Source of the DNA: CALBPI01 sp045110335
Lineage (GTDB): Bacteria > Pseudomonadota > Gammaproteobacteria > Steroidobacterales > Woeseiaceae
NCBI GenBank assembly: GCA_045110335.1
Contig: JBGCGB010000033.1
Location: 60,471-124,470 of the forward strand
Direction of reading: 5' to 3'
DNA: 64,000 bases
Below, piece after piece: positions 56,110 to 63,779 of this stretch; position 1 is the first letter of the stretch; each line of letters starts with the position of its first letter. The translations under genes were made by a program, and so were the position numbers. The notes under the pieces were generated by a model that was given only the letters and a program-made list of their open reading frames with translations, had not been told where the DNA came from and did no database searches.

Positions 56110-57283
56110 CCGGAGACGGGCGCCGCGATGCCTCCAGGACGAGCATCGCGAGCGTCAGGATCAATAAAGGCGCTACCGAAACGGCCATCGTGCGCCAGCC
56201 GTAGGCAAAGAGAATCGCCCCTGACGCTAATGACGCCAGCGCGGACGTCGCGAAAACCGCGAATTCATTGGTCGCTTGCGCCCGAAACCGCTCCTCGCCG
56301 GGGAAAGTGGTGGTCAGCAAATGCGTGCCACCGAGATACAAGAAATTCCAACCGACACCCAGCAGCACCAGGACTAGCCAATAGTGCAACAAACTGCGCT
56401 CGAGCAGAGCAAGTAGCACGACTGCAACGAACAGCGTGAGACCGGCCGCGATCACTCGCCGCACGGCAAACCACCGAACCAATGTCGCAAACGCCAACGA
56501 CGGCAAATACATCGCAACGACATGCGAGCGAATCACACCGGCGGTGACATCCATGCCATGTCCGTCAATCGTATGCATGCTGATCGGCGTCGCCGTCATG
56601 ATCAGCGCCATCACGCCGTAGGCGCTGACACCAGCAGCCACAGCCAGCCAGAAAGTCGTAGACCTGCTAAAACCCGTCGATGAGTGATTCGCTCCGGGCT
56701 GGGCAGCACCCCGCTCCCGCTGCAATGGACCCAGCAGCGCCATCACTACTAGGGCAGCGCCCATCAATACGGCTAGCATTAAGAAAACGGGCGCATAACC
56801 GGCACCAAAAAACCGCGCTGATAGCGACAACAGCTCGGGGCCGAGCAATGCTCCGCCAATCGGTGCCAGCATGATGAAGGACAATGCTCGAGCGGAGATC
56901 GTGGTTGGAACACTCTCGGCAGCGGCAAACCGATACTGTTGAACACAAGCCATATTGACGCCGAAGCCGAACAACGCGAGACAAAAACCGATGAAAGATC
57001 CAGCGGTTACTGACCAATAAGCCATTAGCAAGGCGGTAAGCGCCACCGAGATACCCAACAAAAAGACAGGCTTTCGACCCCATCGGGACATCAGCAATGC
57101 GGCTGGTGCCGACGATAAAGCCGTACCGACGATGACCAACGATACCGGCAATGTGGCCAGCGAAGGCGTTTCGGCGAGTTGACCGCCAATAATGCCGCCG
57201 AGCGTCACCATCACGACGGAACCACTGATCGACGCCATTTGGCAACCGAACAGCACCATCAAATTACGCTGTAGAAACCACAT
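56099..57283 (-). CDS. Major facilitator superfamily transporter
   Basis: A 394-residue polytopic inner-membrane protein with about 12 hydrophobic segments. The loop 2-3 motif is present as SRWGRKPVFLLG, and the second half begins after the basic LLGPLQRERGAAQPG linker. MFS membership is clear; the substrate is not. It resembles drug-type exporters of the YajR/YfiS kind only loosely. Divergent from the alcohol dehydrogenase gene across 91 nt. Confidence 0.87.
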   Translation of the reverse strand: MWFLQRNLMVLFGCQMASISGSVVMVTLGGIIGGQLAETPSLATLPVSLVIVGTALSSAPAALLMSRWGRKPVFLLGISVALTALLMAYWSVTAGSFIGFCLALFGFGVNMACVQQYRFAAAESVPTTISARALSFIMLAPIGGALLGPELLSLSARFFGAGYAPVFLMLAVLMGAALVVMALLGPLQRERGAAQPGANHSSTGFSRSTTFWLAVAAGVSAYGVMALIMTATPISMHTIDGHGMDVTAGVIRSHVVAMYLPSLAFATLVRWFAVRRVIAAGLTLFVAVVLLALLERSLLHYWLVLVLLGVGWNFLYLGGTHLLTTTFPGEERFRAQATNEFAVFATSALASLASGAILFAYGWRTMAVSVAPLLILTLAMLVLEASRRPSPVRS

Positions 57284-57374
57284 TCAAAGAGACTCTATTA
57301 TTTGGCAATGCGACACGAGGGACGTGCCGAGGCTGATATGATCGCATAGAACAAACTAGCGAAGAGAGCTGTCT

Positions 57375-58415
57375 ATGAAAGCGTTACAAGTGGTTACCAA
57401 CGGCGAGCCGCTAACGAAGAACCAACTGGATACACCCGAACCGGGGCCCGATGAGATCATCGTCAAAGTCAATCATTGCGGCGTGTGCCATACCGATCTG
57501 CATCTGCACGACGGGTACTTCGGACTCGGCGGCGAGAAACGGCTAAACCTGAAACAGAACCTGCCTTTAACGATGGGTCATGAGATCCAGGGCGAAGTCA
57601 TCAGTGTGGGCGACAACGTGGACCAGTTCAGCGGCGGCGAAGCGGTCGCTGTTTATCCGTGGATTGGCTGTGGCGAGTGTGGGCTGTGCGCCACCGAGCG
57701 AGAACACCTTTGCAGCAGTGGTCGCGCGCTTGGTATCAATGTAGACGGCGGCTACGCTGAGTTTGTGCGCGTTCCAGCGCAACGCTATGTATTGCCGATC
57801 GGCGATGTCGACCCTGCGCAGGCCGGTTTATTGATGTGCTCAGGCATCTCTACCTACAGCGCATTGGACAAAGTCCGCGATGGTTTTGCGGCCGGACGAG
57901 TCGCCATCATCGGATTAGGCGGATTGGGCATGATGGCTATGGAGATTGCCCGCGCCCGTTTTGGGCAATTGCCGATCGTCATTGATATCGATGAGACCAA
58001 ACTAGAAGCTGCACGAGCACTCGGCACCGACGCCTTCAATCTCGGCGATCCGGACTGCGCGAAGCAGATCAAAAAGGCCGTTGGCAGCGTCACGGCAGTG
58101 ATCGATTTCGTGGGCGCCGAAGCGACCAGCGCACTTGCCGGTCGTATCACCGGCCAAGCAGGTCATATTGTCATCGTCGGCCTATTCGGTGGGATGTTGC
58201 AGACGCCGCTTCCGTTGATGGCTCTGCGAGGCACTAAAATCGAAGGCAGCTATGTTGGCACCCTGAAAGACGCCCGCGAACTGCTGGCGCTGGCGGGTAG
58301 CGGCAAACTCAGGCCAATCCCGACAGTCGAGCGGCCTTTGGACGACATCAATGACGTCTTTGCAGAAATGAAAGCAGGCAAGATTCATGGAAGAGCCGTT
58401 ATTAAAAGCTTATAA
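57375..58415 (+). CDS. Zinc-dependent alcohol dehydrogenase
   Basis: A 346-residue medium-chain dehydrogenase. Catalytic zinc ligands are in HCGVCHTDLH and GHEIQGEV; the structural zinc Cys set is CGECGLCATEREHLC; the NAD loop is GLGGLGMMAMEIA. The form resembles AdhA/AdhP-type primary alcohol dehydrogenases. It follows GAAGAGAG closely. The following hairpin at 58478 may end it. Confidence 0.93.
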   Translation: MKALQVVTNGEPLTKNQLDTPEPGPDEIIVKVNHCGVCHTDLHLHDGYFGLGGEKRLNLKQNLPLTMGHEIQGEVISVGDNVDQFSGGEAVAVYPWIGCGECGLCATEREHLCSSGRALGINVDGGYAEFVRVPAQRYVLPIGDVDPAQAGLLMCSGISTYSALDKVRDGFAAGRVAIIGLGGLGMMAMEIARARFGQLPIVIDIDETKLEAARALGTDAFNLGDPDCAKQIKKAVGSVTAVIDFVGAEATSALAGRITGQAGHIVIVGLFGGMLQTPLPLMALRGTKIEGSYVGTLKDARELLALAGSGKLRPIPTVERPLDDINDVFAEMKAGKIHGRAVIKSL

Positions 58416-58431
58416 ATCATAAATTTATGAT
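58416..58431. promoter_or_regulatory. Perfect 16-bp palindrome downstream of alcohol dehydrogenase
   Basis: ATCATAAATTTATGAT is its own complement. It begins on the base after the alcohol dehydrogenase stop and could be an operator for the downstream gene or part of an AT-rich transcript end. Confidence 0.35.
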
Positions 58432-58477
58432 GCTTTATTAAAGTGATTAATGACCGATAAGTTAACGGATTATGCAG

Positions 58478-58496
58478 CCTTAACAGACCGTTAAGG
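58478..58496 (+). terminator. Stem-loop between alcohol dehydrogenase and DUF3300 genes
   Basis: CCTTAAC-AGACC-GTTAAGG is a perfect seven-pair stem followed by TTTCATT. The T-run is short, so termination would be weak; an operator role is as likely. Confidence 0.4.
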
Positions 58497-58569
58497 TTTC
58501 ATTCAGTTAGGCTTTGCTAGGCTTCGAAGCGTACCAATACGTCTGCTACTGGCAGCATCGGATAAGCAA

Positions 58570-60252
58570 ATGAGCAAATGGAAAATCACTGACCCCGTAA
58601 GACTGGCGCCCATCGCAGCCATTGCGCTGCTCGCCGCCACTAGTCTTTCTTTGCCCTCCATCGCGGATGCGCAAGACACTGAAGTGTCAGCGGAAGCGGC
58701 ACTACTTAGCGCCAACGAGCTAGACAGCCTCGTCGCGCCGCTCGCGCTCTATCCCGATGATCTCGTAGCCATCATGTTGCCAGCCAGCACCTACCCTATT
58801 CAGGTCGTCGAGGCACAACGATTCCTGCAAAGTCGTGATGAAGACGATGACCTCGAGCCGGACACTGCTTGGGACGACGCTATCGTTGCGTTACTAAATT
58901 ACCCGGAAGCACTGCAACTGCTTAATGATGACCTCGATTGGACCTGGCAACTCGGTGAGGCCGTCCTCGCCCAGCAATCCGACGTTCTTGAGGCCATCGA
59001 ATCATTTCGTGATGAGGCTTTCTTGGCCGGAAATCTAGCGAGTGACGAGTATCAGACGGTCTCACGCGAAGAAGACCGTATTGTCATCGAACCAGCGGAT
59101 CCTGAGGTCATTTATGTACCTTACTATGACCCGGTTGAAGTCGTTGTGCGTCGTCCTTATCGCACGTATTTCTACCATGACCGCGGCTACCCGCTTTATT
59201 ACTATCCTTATACGGTAGGCCACCGCTTTTATCGCGATCCCTTCTTTTGGGGCGTCAGCACGGCCTTCTCTATTTCGTGGCATAACCGTTTCTTACACCT
59301 GAACTACTTCGACACGATTCGCCATCCGTTCTATGGTCATCGGTATGACAGTCGACGTTTCTTCAGACACCGGTTCAGTCGGGACTATCGGGTTCACAAT
59401 CGCAATACCGGTCGTTTCGATCGCCGCGGCAGTCACTATCGATGGTATCCGAACCGTTTCCACGGCTCGCGCCCGGGTTACAGCCGCAATCGGACCGCGC
59501 AACGACAGCTGACCTACAACCGGAACGGCTACACGAGACGCTCGGTCAACAATCGTCAGCGATTGAATCGAAACGGTCGCATCGACAATCGTCAACAGCG
59601 TCGGACTGCGTCAGATCGTAGGCGCAACGATGCGACGGCCAACCGCTCGAACAGTCGGTTTTCAGCCAACTCAAGAAACAATGCGAATGACCGTCGTCAA
59701 CGGCAAAATACCGCGTCGACCAACGCTCGCTCACGCTTGGCAACACCGTCTAACCGCAGTCAACGAAGTGCGACCGCGAATGATCGCCAGCGCCAGGCAC
59801 GTACGCGTCAACGTGACACCGGTGCACGCGCCAACGATCGACGCGCGGAGAACAGCGCCCGTCCGACGCAAACCACACGTAATCGAACGACGACTCAGCG
59901 TCGCCAGGAACAGCGCAGTGTGGGCGGACCGACGAAACGGCAATCAGTAGACCGCAGTAGCCAGCGGTCACGATTCTCGTCGGTCGACCGAAGTCGTACA
60001 AGAGCGACCGGTAATAACCGACAACGTGCGACGGCACCCCGTGCCAATCAGGCACCTAGGCAAGCGCAGTCGCGCCCGGCACAATCGCGACCTGCACAAA
60101 GTCGTCCGCAGCGCGAATCAAGACCGTCGCGATCATCGGCCAGCCGTGAACGCAGTCGAGCGTCATCGAACAAGAGTCGCTCCAGGCCCTCCGCTAACCG
60201 GAGTCGCGACCGAAGCTCGTCGAAGTCACGCAGTAGCCGTCGCCGCGACTAG
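58570..60252 (+). CDS. DUF3300 protein with long Arg/Ser/Asn-rich tail
   Basis: A 560-residue exported protein. The signal peptide (LAPIAAIALLAATSL to IADA) is followed by an acidic DUF3300 domain at about 45-200: LDSLVAPLALYPDDL, LPASTYP, WDDAIVALLNYPEAL, and DPEVIYVPYYDP at its end. From about 200 to 310 it is Tyr/His/Arg/Phe-rich, and from about 310 to 560 it is strongly basic low-complexity sequence of Arg, Ser, Asn, Gln, Ala, with four near-repeats PAQSR/PQRES near residue 500. DUF3300 proteins of this shape are known, with unknown function; the tail is longer and more basic than I would expect. No neighbour explains it. Confidence 0.83.
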   Translation: MSKWKITDPVRLAPIAAIALLAATSLSLPSIADAQDTEVSAEAALLSANELDSLVAPLALYPDDLVAIMLPASTYPIQVVEAQRFLQSRDEDDDLEPDTAWDDAIVALLNYPEALQLLNDDLDWTWQLGEAVLAQQSDVLEAIESFRDEAFLAGNLASDEYQTVSREEDRIVIEPADPEVIYVPYYDPVEVVVRRPYRTYFYHDRGYPLYYYPYTVGHRFYRDPFFWGVSTAFSISWHNRFLHLNYFDTIRHPFYGHRYDSRRFFRHRFSRDYRVHNRNTGRFDRRGSHYRWYPNRFHGSRPGYSRNRTAQRQLTYNRNGYTRRSVNNRQRLNRNGRIDNRQQRRTASDRRRNDATANRSNSRFSANSRNNANDRRQRQNTASTNARSRLATPSNRSQRSATANDRQRQARTRQRDTGARANDRRAENSARPTQTTRNRTTTQRRQEQRSVGGPTKRQSVDRSSQRSRFSSVDRSRTRATGNNRQRATAPRANQAPRQAQSRPAQSRPAQSRPQRESRPSRSSASRERSRASSNKSRSRPSANRSRDRSSSKSRSSRRRD

Positions 60253-60320
60253 TCGTTTTTGACGACCGCGCTACGGTCGTCGCACTACCCATTTGTCTGC
60301 TACGTTGGCGCTTTATTTAG

Positions 60321-60467
60321 GCGCCCGTAGCTCAGGTGGATAGCGCGCAGGATTCCTAATCCTGAGGCCGCAGGTTCGATTGATTGCGCCAGCAATCAAC
60401 GACGAGCAGCTTTGCTGCGAAGCCCGCAGGGCCTTATCGGCCATCAGCCGATTAGGTCAATCCTGCC
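60321..60467 (+). pseudogene. Interrupted tRNA-Arg(CCT) copy
   Basis: The 59 nt at 60321-60379 match the intact tRNA at 60539-60597 with one change (A to C at 60344, which breaks a D-stem pair). After GGTTCGA the match stops; about 80 nt later AATCCTGCC resumes the T-arm, but CGGGCGC of the acceptor is replaced by CGCCC and cannot pair with GCGCCCG. It is therefore unlikely to be a working tRNA. Confidence 0.8.
60380..60459 (+). repeat. About 80-nt multi-hairpin insert within the tRNA-Arg T-loop
   Basis: Holds four successive hairpins: TTGATTGC-GCCA-GCAATCAA, GCAGC-TTT-GCTGC, GCCC-GCA-GGGC, and CCTTATCGGC-CATCA-GCCGATTAGG (one T-T mismatch). It is flanked exactly by tRNA halves. It looks like a small palindromic element. 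I see no second copy in the window, and its class is unknown. Confidence 0.6.
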
Positions 60468-60538
60468 CGCCCTAAACGCCATGGAGTTCCCGCCATGCAG
60501 TGGAAGCGGTATCCTCCCTATTCGATTCTCAATCATTA

Positions 60539-60615
60539 GCGCCCGTAGCTCAGGTGGATAGAGCGCAGGATTCCTAATCCTGAGGCCGCAGGTTCGAATC
60601 CTGCCGGGCGCACCA
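60539..60615 (+). tRNA. tRNA-Arg(CCT)
   Basis: 77 nt with encoded CCA. GCGCCCG pairs with CGGGCGC; anticodon stem CAGGA/TCCTG with loop TTCCTAA gives CCT; T-arm is GCAGGTTCGAATCCTGC. The CCA ends 13 nt before the ATG of a GNAT gene, whose AGGA ribosome site lies in the tRNA trailer, so both are probably on one transcript. Confidence 0.97.
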
Positions 60616-60628
60616 CAGGATACCGACC

Positions 60629-61081
60629 ATGACCTTAATTGTTCGTGATGCCACCATTGCCGACGCCCCTTTGATCGCCGACTACAACTTCGCCATGGCG
60701 GTAGAAACCGAAGACAAAGCGCTCGACCGTGACGTCTTGCTAGCAGGCGTCAGCGCGCTTCTCAACGACCCCAAGAAGGGTCGCTATTGGATCGCCGAGA
60801 AAGCCGGCAAGCCCGTCGGCCAGATCATGGTGAACTGGGAATGGAGCGATTGGCGAAACGGTTTCTTTTGGTGGATACAAAGCGTTTATATTGATCGCGA
60901 TCATCGGCGACAGGGTGTGTTTTCTGCGTTGCACGAACGGGTGCGGGAAACCGCCAAAGAAAGCAAAGACGCCATCGGTGTGCGCTTGTACGTTGAAAAA
61001 CGGAACACCACCGCCATCTCCACCTATGAGGCGTTAAACTTCAAAGACGCCGGCTATGCAATGATGATTAGCTCACTCTAA
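60629..61081 (+). CDS. GNAT family N-acetyltransferase
   Basis: A 150-residue cytoplasmic acetyltransferase with SVYIDRDHRRQGVFSALH (acetyl-CoA loop, here RRQGVF rather than the usual RxxGxG/A) and the YVEKRNTTAISTYEALNF ending typical of GNAT. It starts 13 nt after tRNA-Arg and ends 12 nt before the peroxiredoxin gene. Substrate unknown. Confidence 0.88.
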   Translation: MTLIVRDATIADAPLIADYNFAMAVETEDKALDRDVLLAGVSALLNDPKKGRYWIAEKAGKPVGQIMVNWEWSDWRNGFFWWIQSVYIDRDHRRQGVFSALHERVRETAKESKDAIGVRLYVEKRNTTAISTYEALNFKDAGYAMMISSL

Positions 61082-61093
61082 GGACAAACCCCC

Positions 61094-61546
61094 ATGTTAA
61101 AGAATGGCGCCACAGCCCCGGACTTCGCTCTTGAAAACACGCATGGAGCGAGCATCACGCTTGACGCGCTCGTCGCCGACGGGCCGCTGATCCTTTATTT
61201 CTATCCGGCAGATTTCACACCGGGCTGCACGAAAGAAGCCTGTGCTATTCGCGATATTTACGATGACATTCTGGCCACCGGATTAAAAGTCGTTGGCATC
61301 AGTCCGCAAGCGGGTGACAGTCATCAACGCTTTACCGAGCGCTATGAACTGCCGTTCGATCTGCTATGCGATCCGAACAAGGTGGTCACCAAACAATACG
61401 ACCTCGACGGACCGCTCGGCATCGGTTTGCGCCGTGGGACCTATCTGATCGACCGTGACAAAAATATCGTCGATGGCGTACTCGCCGATATCAACATCAG
61501 CAAACACGTGCGATTTATAGAGAAAGCGATGGCGGCAGCCGGCTAA
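61094..61546 (+). CDS. bcp: PrxQ/Bcp-type thioredoxin-dependent peroxiredoxin
   Basis: A 150-residue peroxiredoxin. The peroxidatic Cys 45 and resolving Cys 50 lie in DFTPGCTKEACAIRD, the five-residue spacing that defines the atypical 2-Cys PrxQ/Bcp group; YPADFTPGC is the active-site region. It reduces hydroperoxides in the cytoplasm. Adjacent to the GNAT gene in the same direction and convergent with the SixA-like phosphatase. Confidence 0.93.
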   Translation: MLKNGATAPDFALENTHGASITLDALVADGPLILYFYPADFTPGCTKEACAIRDIYDDILATGLKVVGISPQAGDSHQRFTERYELPFDLLCDPNKVVTKQYDLDGPLGIGLRRGTYLIDRDKNIVDGVLADINISKHVRFIEKAMAAAG

Positions 61547-61556
61547 GGTTGTTCCC

Positions 61557-62150
61557 TTAAGGCGCGGCGGGCGTAGACGTCGCGCCATAGTGAAAACGCA
61601 GCGTCTTCACTTTGCCAAACCACGGAATCGTGACGACATAGAGATTGTCGTACTCCATCTCGCCAATTGGTGGCAGTTTCTTGCTGCCGCCCAGCTCGGC
61701 GATCATCGGTGCAATCGTATTGCTGTGACCGACAATCAACACAATCTCGCCTTTGTGGCGCTCAACAATCGCGTTGATCTCTGACTCGAGACTGTTCACA
61801 TCGTAAGGCTGGATTTCCAGGCCCGCGGCGCGTGCCGTTGGCCGGGCAGTATCAATTGTCCGTCGATAAGGACTTGCGTAAACGGCATCGACCGCTGCGA
61901 CAACATCGATATCAGCAACGGCGCGTTGCAATGTCAGGGCACGCTGCGTACCGGCAACAGTCAGTCCGGGGTTATCAGCCGGCTCGGACTGCTTTTCAGC
62001 ATGGCGTACAAAAATCAGCGTGGTTGTCGCCTGAGATTCAAAGAACCAAGCCAGCCCCACCGAGCCCAGGACGAACAGCAGGATCGCTAGCATGCGTCGT
62101 TTTTTACGCCGTTCGCGACGCGCTTGTTTTTCTAGTTCTGAAATAGCCAC
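61557..62150 (-). CDS. Membrane-anchored histidine phosphatase (SixA/phosphoglycerate-mutase-like)
   Basis: A 197-residue protein: basic N-terminus (RRERRKKRRM), one transmembrane helix at about 20-37, then a histidine phosphatase domain with the phospho-acceptor motif FVRHAEK (His 50) and the second catalytic His in VGHSNTIAPM. The phosphatase should face the periplasm. Substrate unknown; short enzymes of this branch include phosphohistidine phosphatases. Confidence 0.87.
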   Translation of the reverse strand: MAISELEKQARRERRKKRRMLAILLFVLGSVGLAWFFESQATTTLIFVRHAEKQSEPADNPGLTVAGTQRALTLQRAVADIDVVAAVDAVYASPYRRTIDTARPTARAAGLEIQPYDVNSLESEINAIVERHKGEIVLIVGHSNTIAPMIAELGGSKKLPPIGEMEYDNLYVVTIPWFGKVKTLRFHYGATSTPAAP

Positions 62151-62194
62151 GCTCGGGAGCTTACTGCGTTTGCGCGGTGGACGCTAGACAAGCG

Positions 62195-62500
62195 CTAGTC
62201 GTCATCGACGACTCGATATTCGCCCTCTATGGCCGAGGGATCCGACGACGGCTTGTCGGCGCCTTTCTTCATGCCGGCAGTCATTTGTCGTTTCCACCAC
62301 CACATCCGGATACCAAAGACTGCCGCTAGCGCCGCAGCCAAAGCCAGAAACGCCATCAACAAGACACCGCCAGCGATAATAGCAAACACAAACACGACGA
62401 CGCCCACAATGACGCTGCCTACACGCGCTAACAAACTGGCGGGACGTGACGGCCCGGCCTGCATAAACAGGCGAAAAGGATCGGATTGTCGTTGGTTCAT
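62195..62500 (-). CDS. Small membrane protein of unknown function
   Basis: A 101-residue protein. A hydrophobic region at about 27-65 (two short helices, RVGSVIVGVVVFVFAIIAG and LLMAFLALAAALAAVFGI) is followed by a basic WWWKRQ end and an acidic tail EGEYRVVDDD. Similar small gammaproteobacterial proteins share the EGEYRVV ending; no function is known. Same direction as the phosphatase, 44 nt before it. Confidence 0.72.
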   Translation of the reverse strand: MNQRQSDPFRLFMQAGPSRPASLLARVGSVIVGVVVFVFAIIAGGVLLMAFLALAAALAAVFGIRMWWWKRQMTAGMKKGADKPSSDPSAIEGEYRVVDDD

Positions 62501-62614
62501 CTAAGTGACCTGACGGCGAAATGATGATTTACAAGCTATATGACCACATTCGTATCAAAAAAGTCCCGTTTGCGGTTGAATCATCGCACCAGTAAAGCGA
62601 CAATACCGCCCGTC

Positions 62615-62705
62615 GGAGGGGTGGCAGAGCGGTTGAATGCACTGGTCTTGAAAACCAGCAAGGGTTAATAGCCCTTCGAGGGTTCGAATCCCTCCTCCTC
62701 CGCCA
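62615..62705 (+). tRNA. tRNA-Ser(TGA)
   Basis: 91 nt with encoded CCA and a long variable arm, as expected of serine tRNA. Acceptor GGAGGGG pairs with CTCCTCC (one G-T); anticodon stem CTGGT/ACCAG around CTTGAAA gives TGA; T-loop is GGTTCGAATCC. Confidence 0.97.
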
Positions 62706-62848
62706 TTCTCTCGCTAGCGATACGCTTATATTAGGGCGCTAGAAATCTGCCACCGAAGCCGCTTCACCCGCAAGAAGACAGGCAACCAAAAGCTCGGAAG
62801 ATTACCCGATCGCGATCTGTTGATCGCTAGTAGCACGTTCGAGAATCT

Positions 62849-63313
62849 CTATTGAATCCGTTCGTCGGGACACATCGAGCCGCCGCAGTCTGTGGTGACG
62901 AAAGTTTCCGCCTCCAGTTGCCATGTGCCGTCGATCAGTCGCCATTTTGCCGAATACTCACCGGACACGTAGTTCTCACGATCACCGTCAACCGACCCTC
63001 GCCAAACGCCCGCTTCCATGGCGATCGGGAAAATAGGCGATGGACGAATACATTGCGCAGTGCGCTCATAGACCAGCCGGTCGCCACTGTCGAAGTCCGC
63101 TTGCCACACTTGAAGCTGAGCATCCCGACCATGGAGTACCGCGCTGTCGGATCCGGCAACGAGCATGACATCGGTCGCAAGCACACGACGAATGGTTTCG
63201 ATCTCACCATCGACAATGGCTTGATTGAACATTTCACGTGCTGCCAAGATGTCGTGAGTAGTCGGATCATCTAATAAGGTGCAGGCAGCTAACAATGCAA
63301 TAGCGCTAGACAT
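62849..63313 (-). CDS. NTF2-like (SnoaL/DUF4440) lipoprotein
   Basis: A 154-residue protein. The short hydrophobic start ends in a lipobox, LAAC, so it should be a lipoprotein. The rest fits the NTF2-like cone fold: AAREMFNQAIVDGEIETIRRVLATDVMLVAG (split here only for reading), HGRDAQLQVW, YVSGEYSAKWRLIDGTWQLEA. It has three further Cys residues (ECIRP-like, TTDCGGSMC), which is unusual in this fold. Function unknown. Confidence 0.75.
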   Translation of the reverse strand: MSSAIALLAACTLLDDPTTHDILAAREMFNQAIVDGEIETIRRVLATDVMLVAGSDSAVLHGRDAQLQVWQADFDSGDRLVYERTAQCIRPSPIFPIAMEAGVWRGSVDGDRENYVSGEYSAKWRLIDGTWQLEAETFVTTDCGGSMCPDERIQ

Positions 63314-63779
63314 TCGTTCACTCTCCTATTGATAGTGATTGACGCTCGCTATCCACGTTCAACACGCACCGTCAACAGCGTCAGAAGTACATCGCCTGAT
63401 CGTAACTGAAAAACGCTGACCAAGCGTCAACTTCTCTATATGGATACGATGACTTCGATACGAATACCGCCTGCGCTTTTCGACACACGCTTGACCTAGC
63501 GTTAGATTCATCAAGCGCGCGGTATCTTCAACTTCAGATCTAGCATGATAGCCAGCTTAGTTGAGACCAACGGGATGAGGCCACAAATGGAACCTTCGCA
63601 GCATGGCTTGTCGAACTAAACACAAGCGAATCTGCAATAAGGCTCACGTCAAAGACTACAATACCGTCATACGGCGGCTATGCCTCGCCAATTGCTAAAC
63701 ACAAGCGACCCGATCCGTCATCGACAAAAACAACGGCGTAATATCGCATCAACGACATGGCTCACACAGGCAACATCCA
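63314..63779. other. 466-nt intergenic region with repeated motifs, no gene seen
   Basis: No convincing coding frame or RNA. It holds two related inverted repeats, ACGCT-GACCA-AGCGT at 63413-63427 and ACGCT-TGACCT-AGCGT at 63487-63502. It also has an exact 14-base direct repeat, CTAAACACAAGCGA, at 63616-63629 and 63695-63708. Promoters for the divergent genes on each side must lie here. Confidence 0.5.

Noticed and set aside
59293..59943. Open frames opposite the DUF3300 tail
   Set aside because: They arise from the repeated Arg/Asn/Ser codons of the real gene; no plausible start context.
60321..60480. First tRNA-Arg copy as a functional tRNA with an intron
   Set aside because: Acceptor 3' strand does not pair with its 5' strand and a D-stem pair is lost, so splicing would not yield a sound tRNA.
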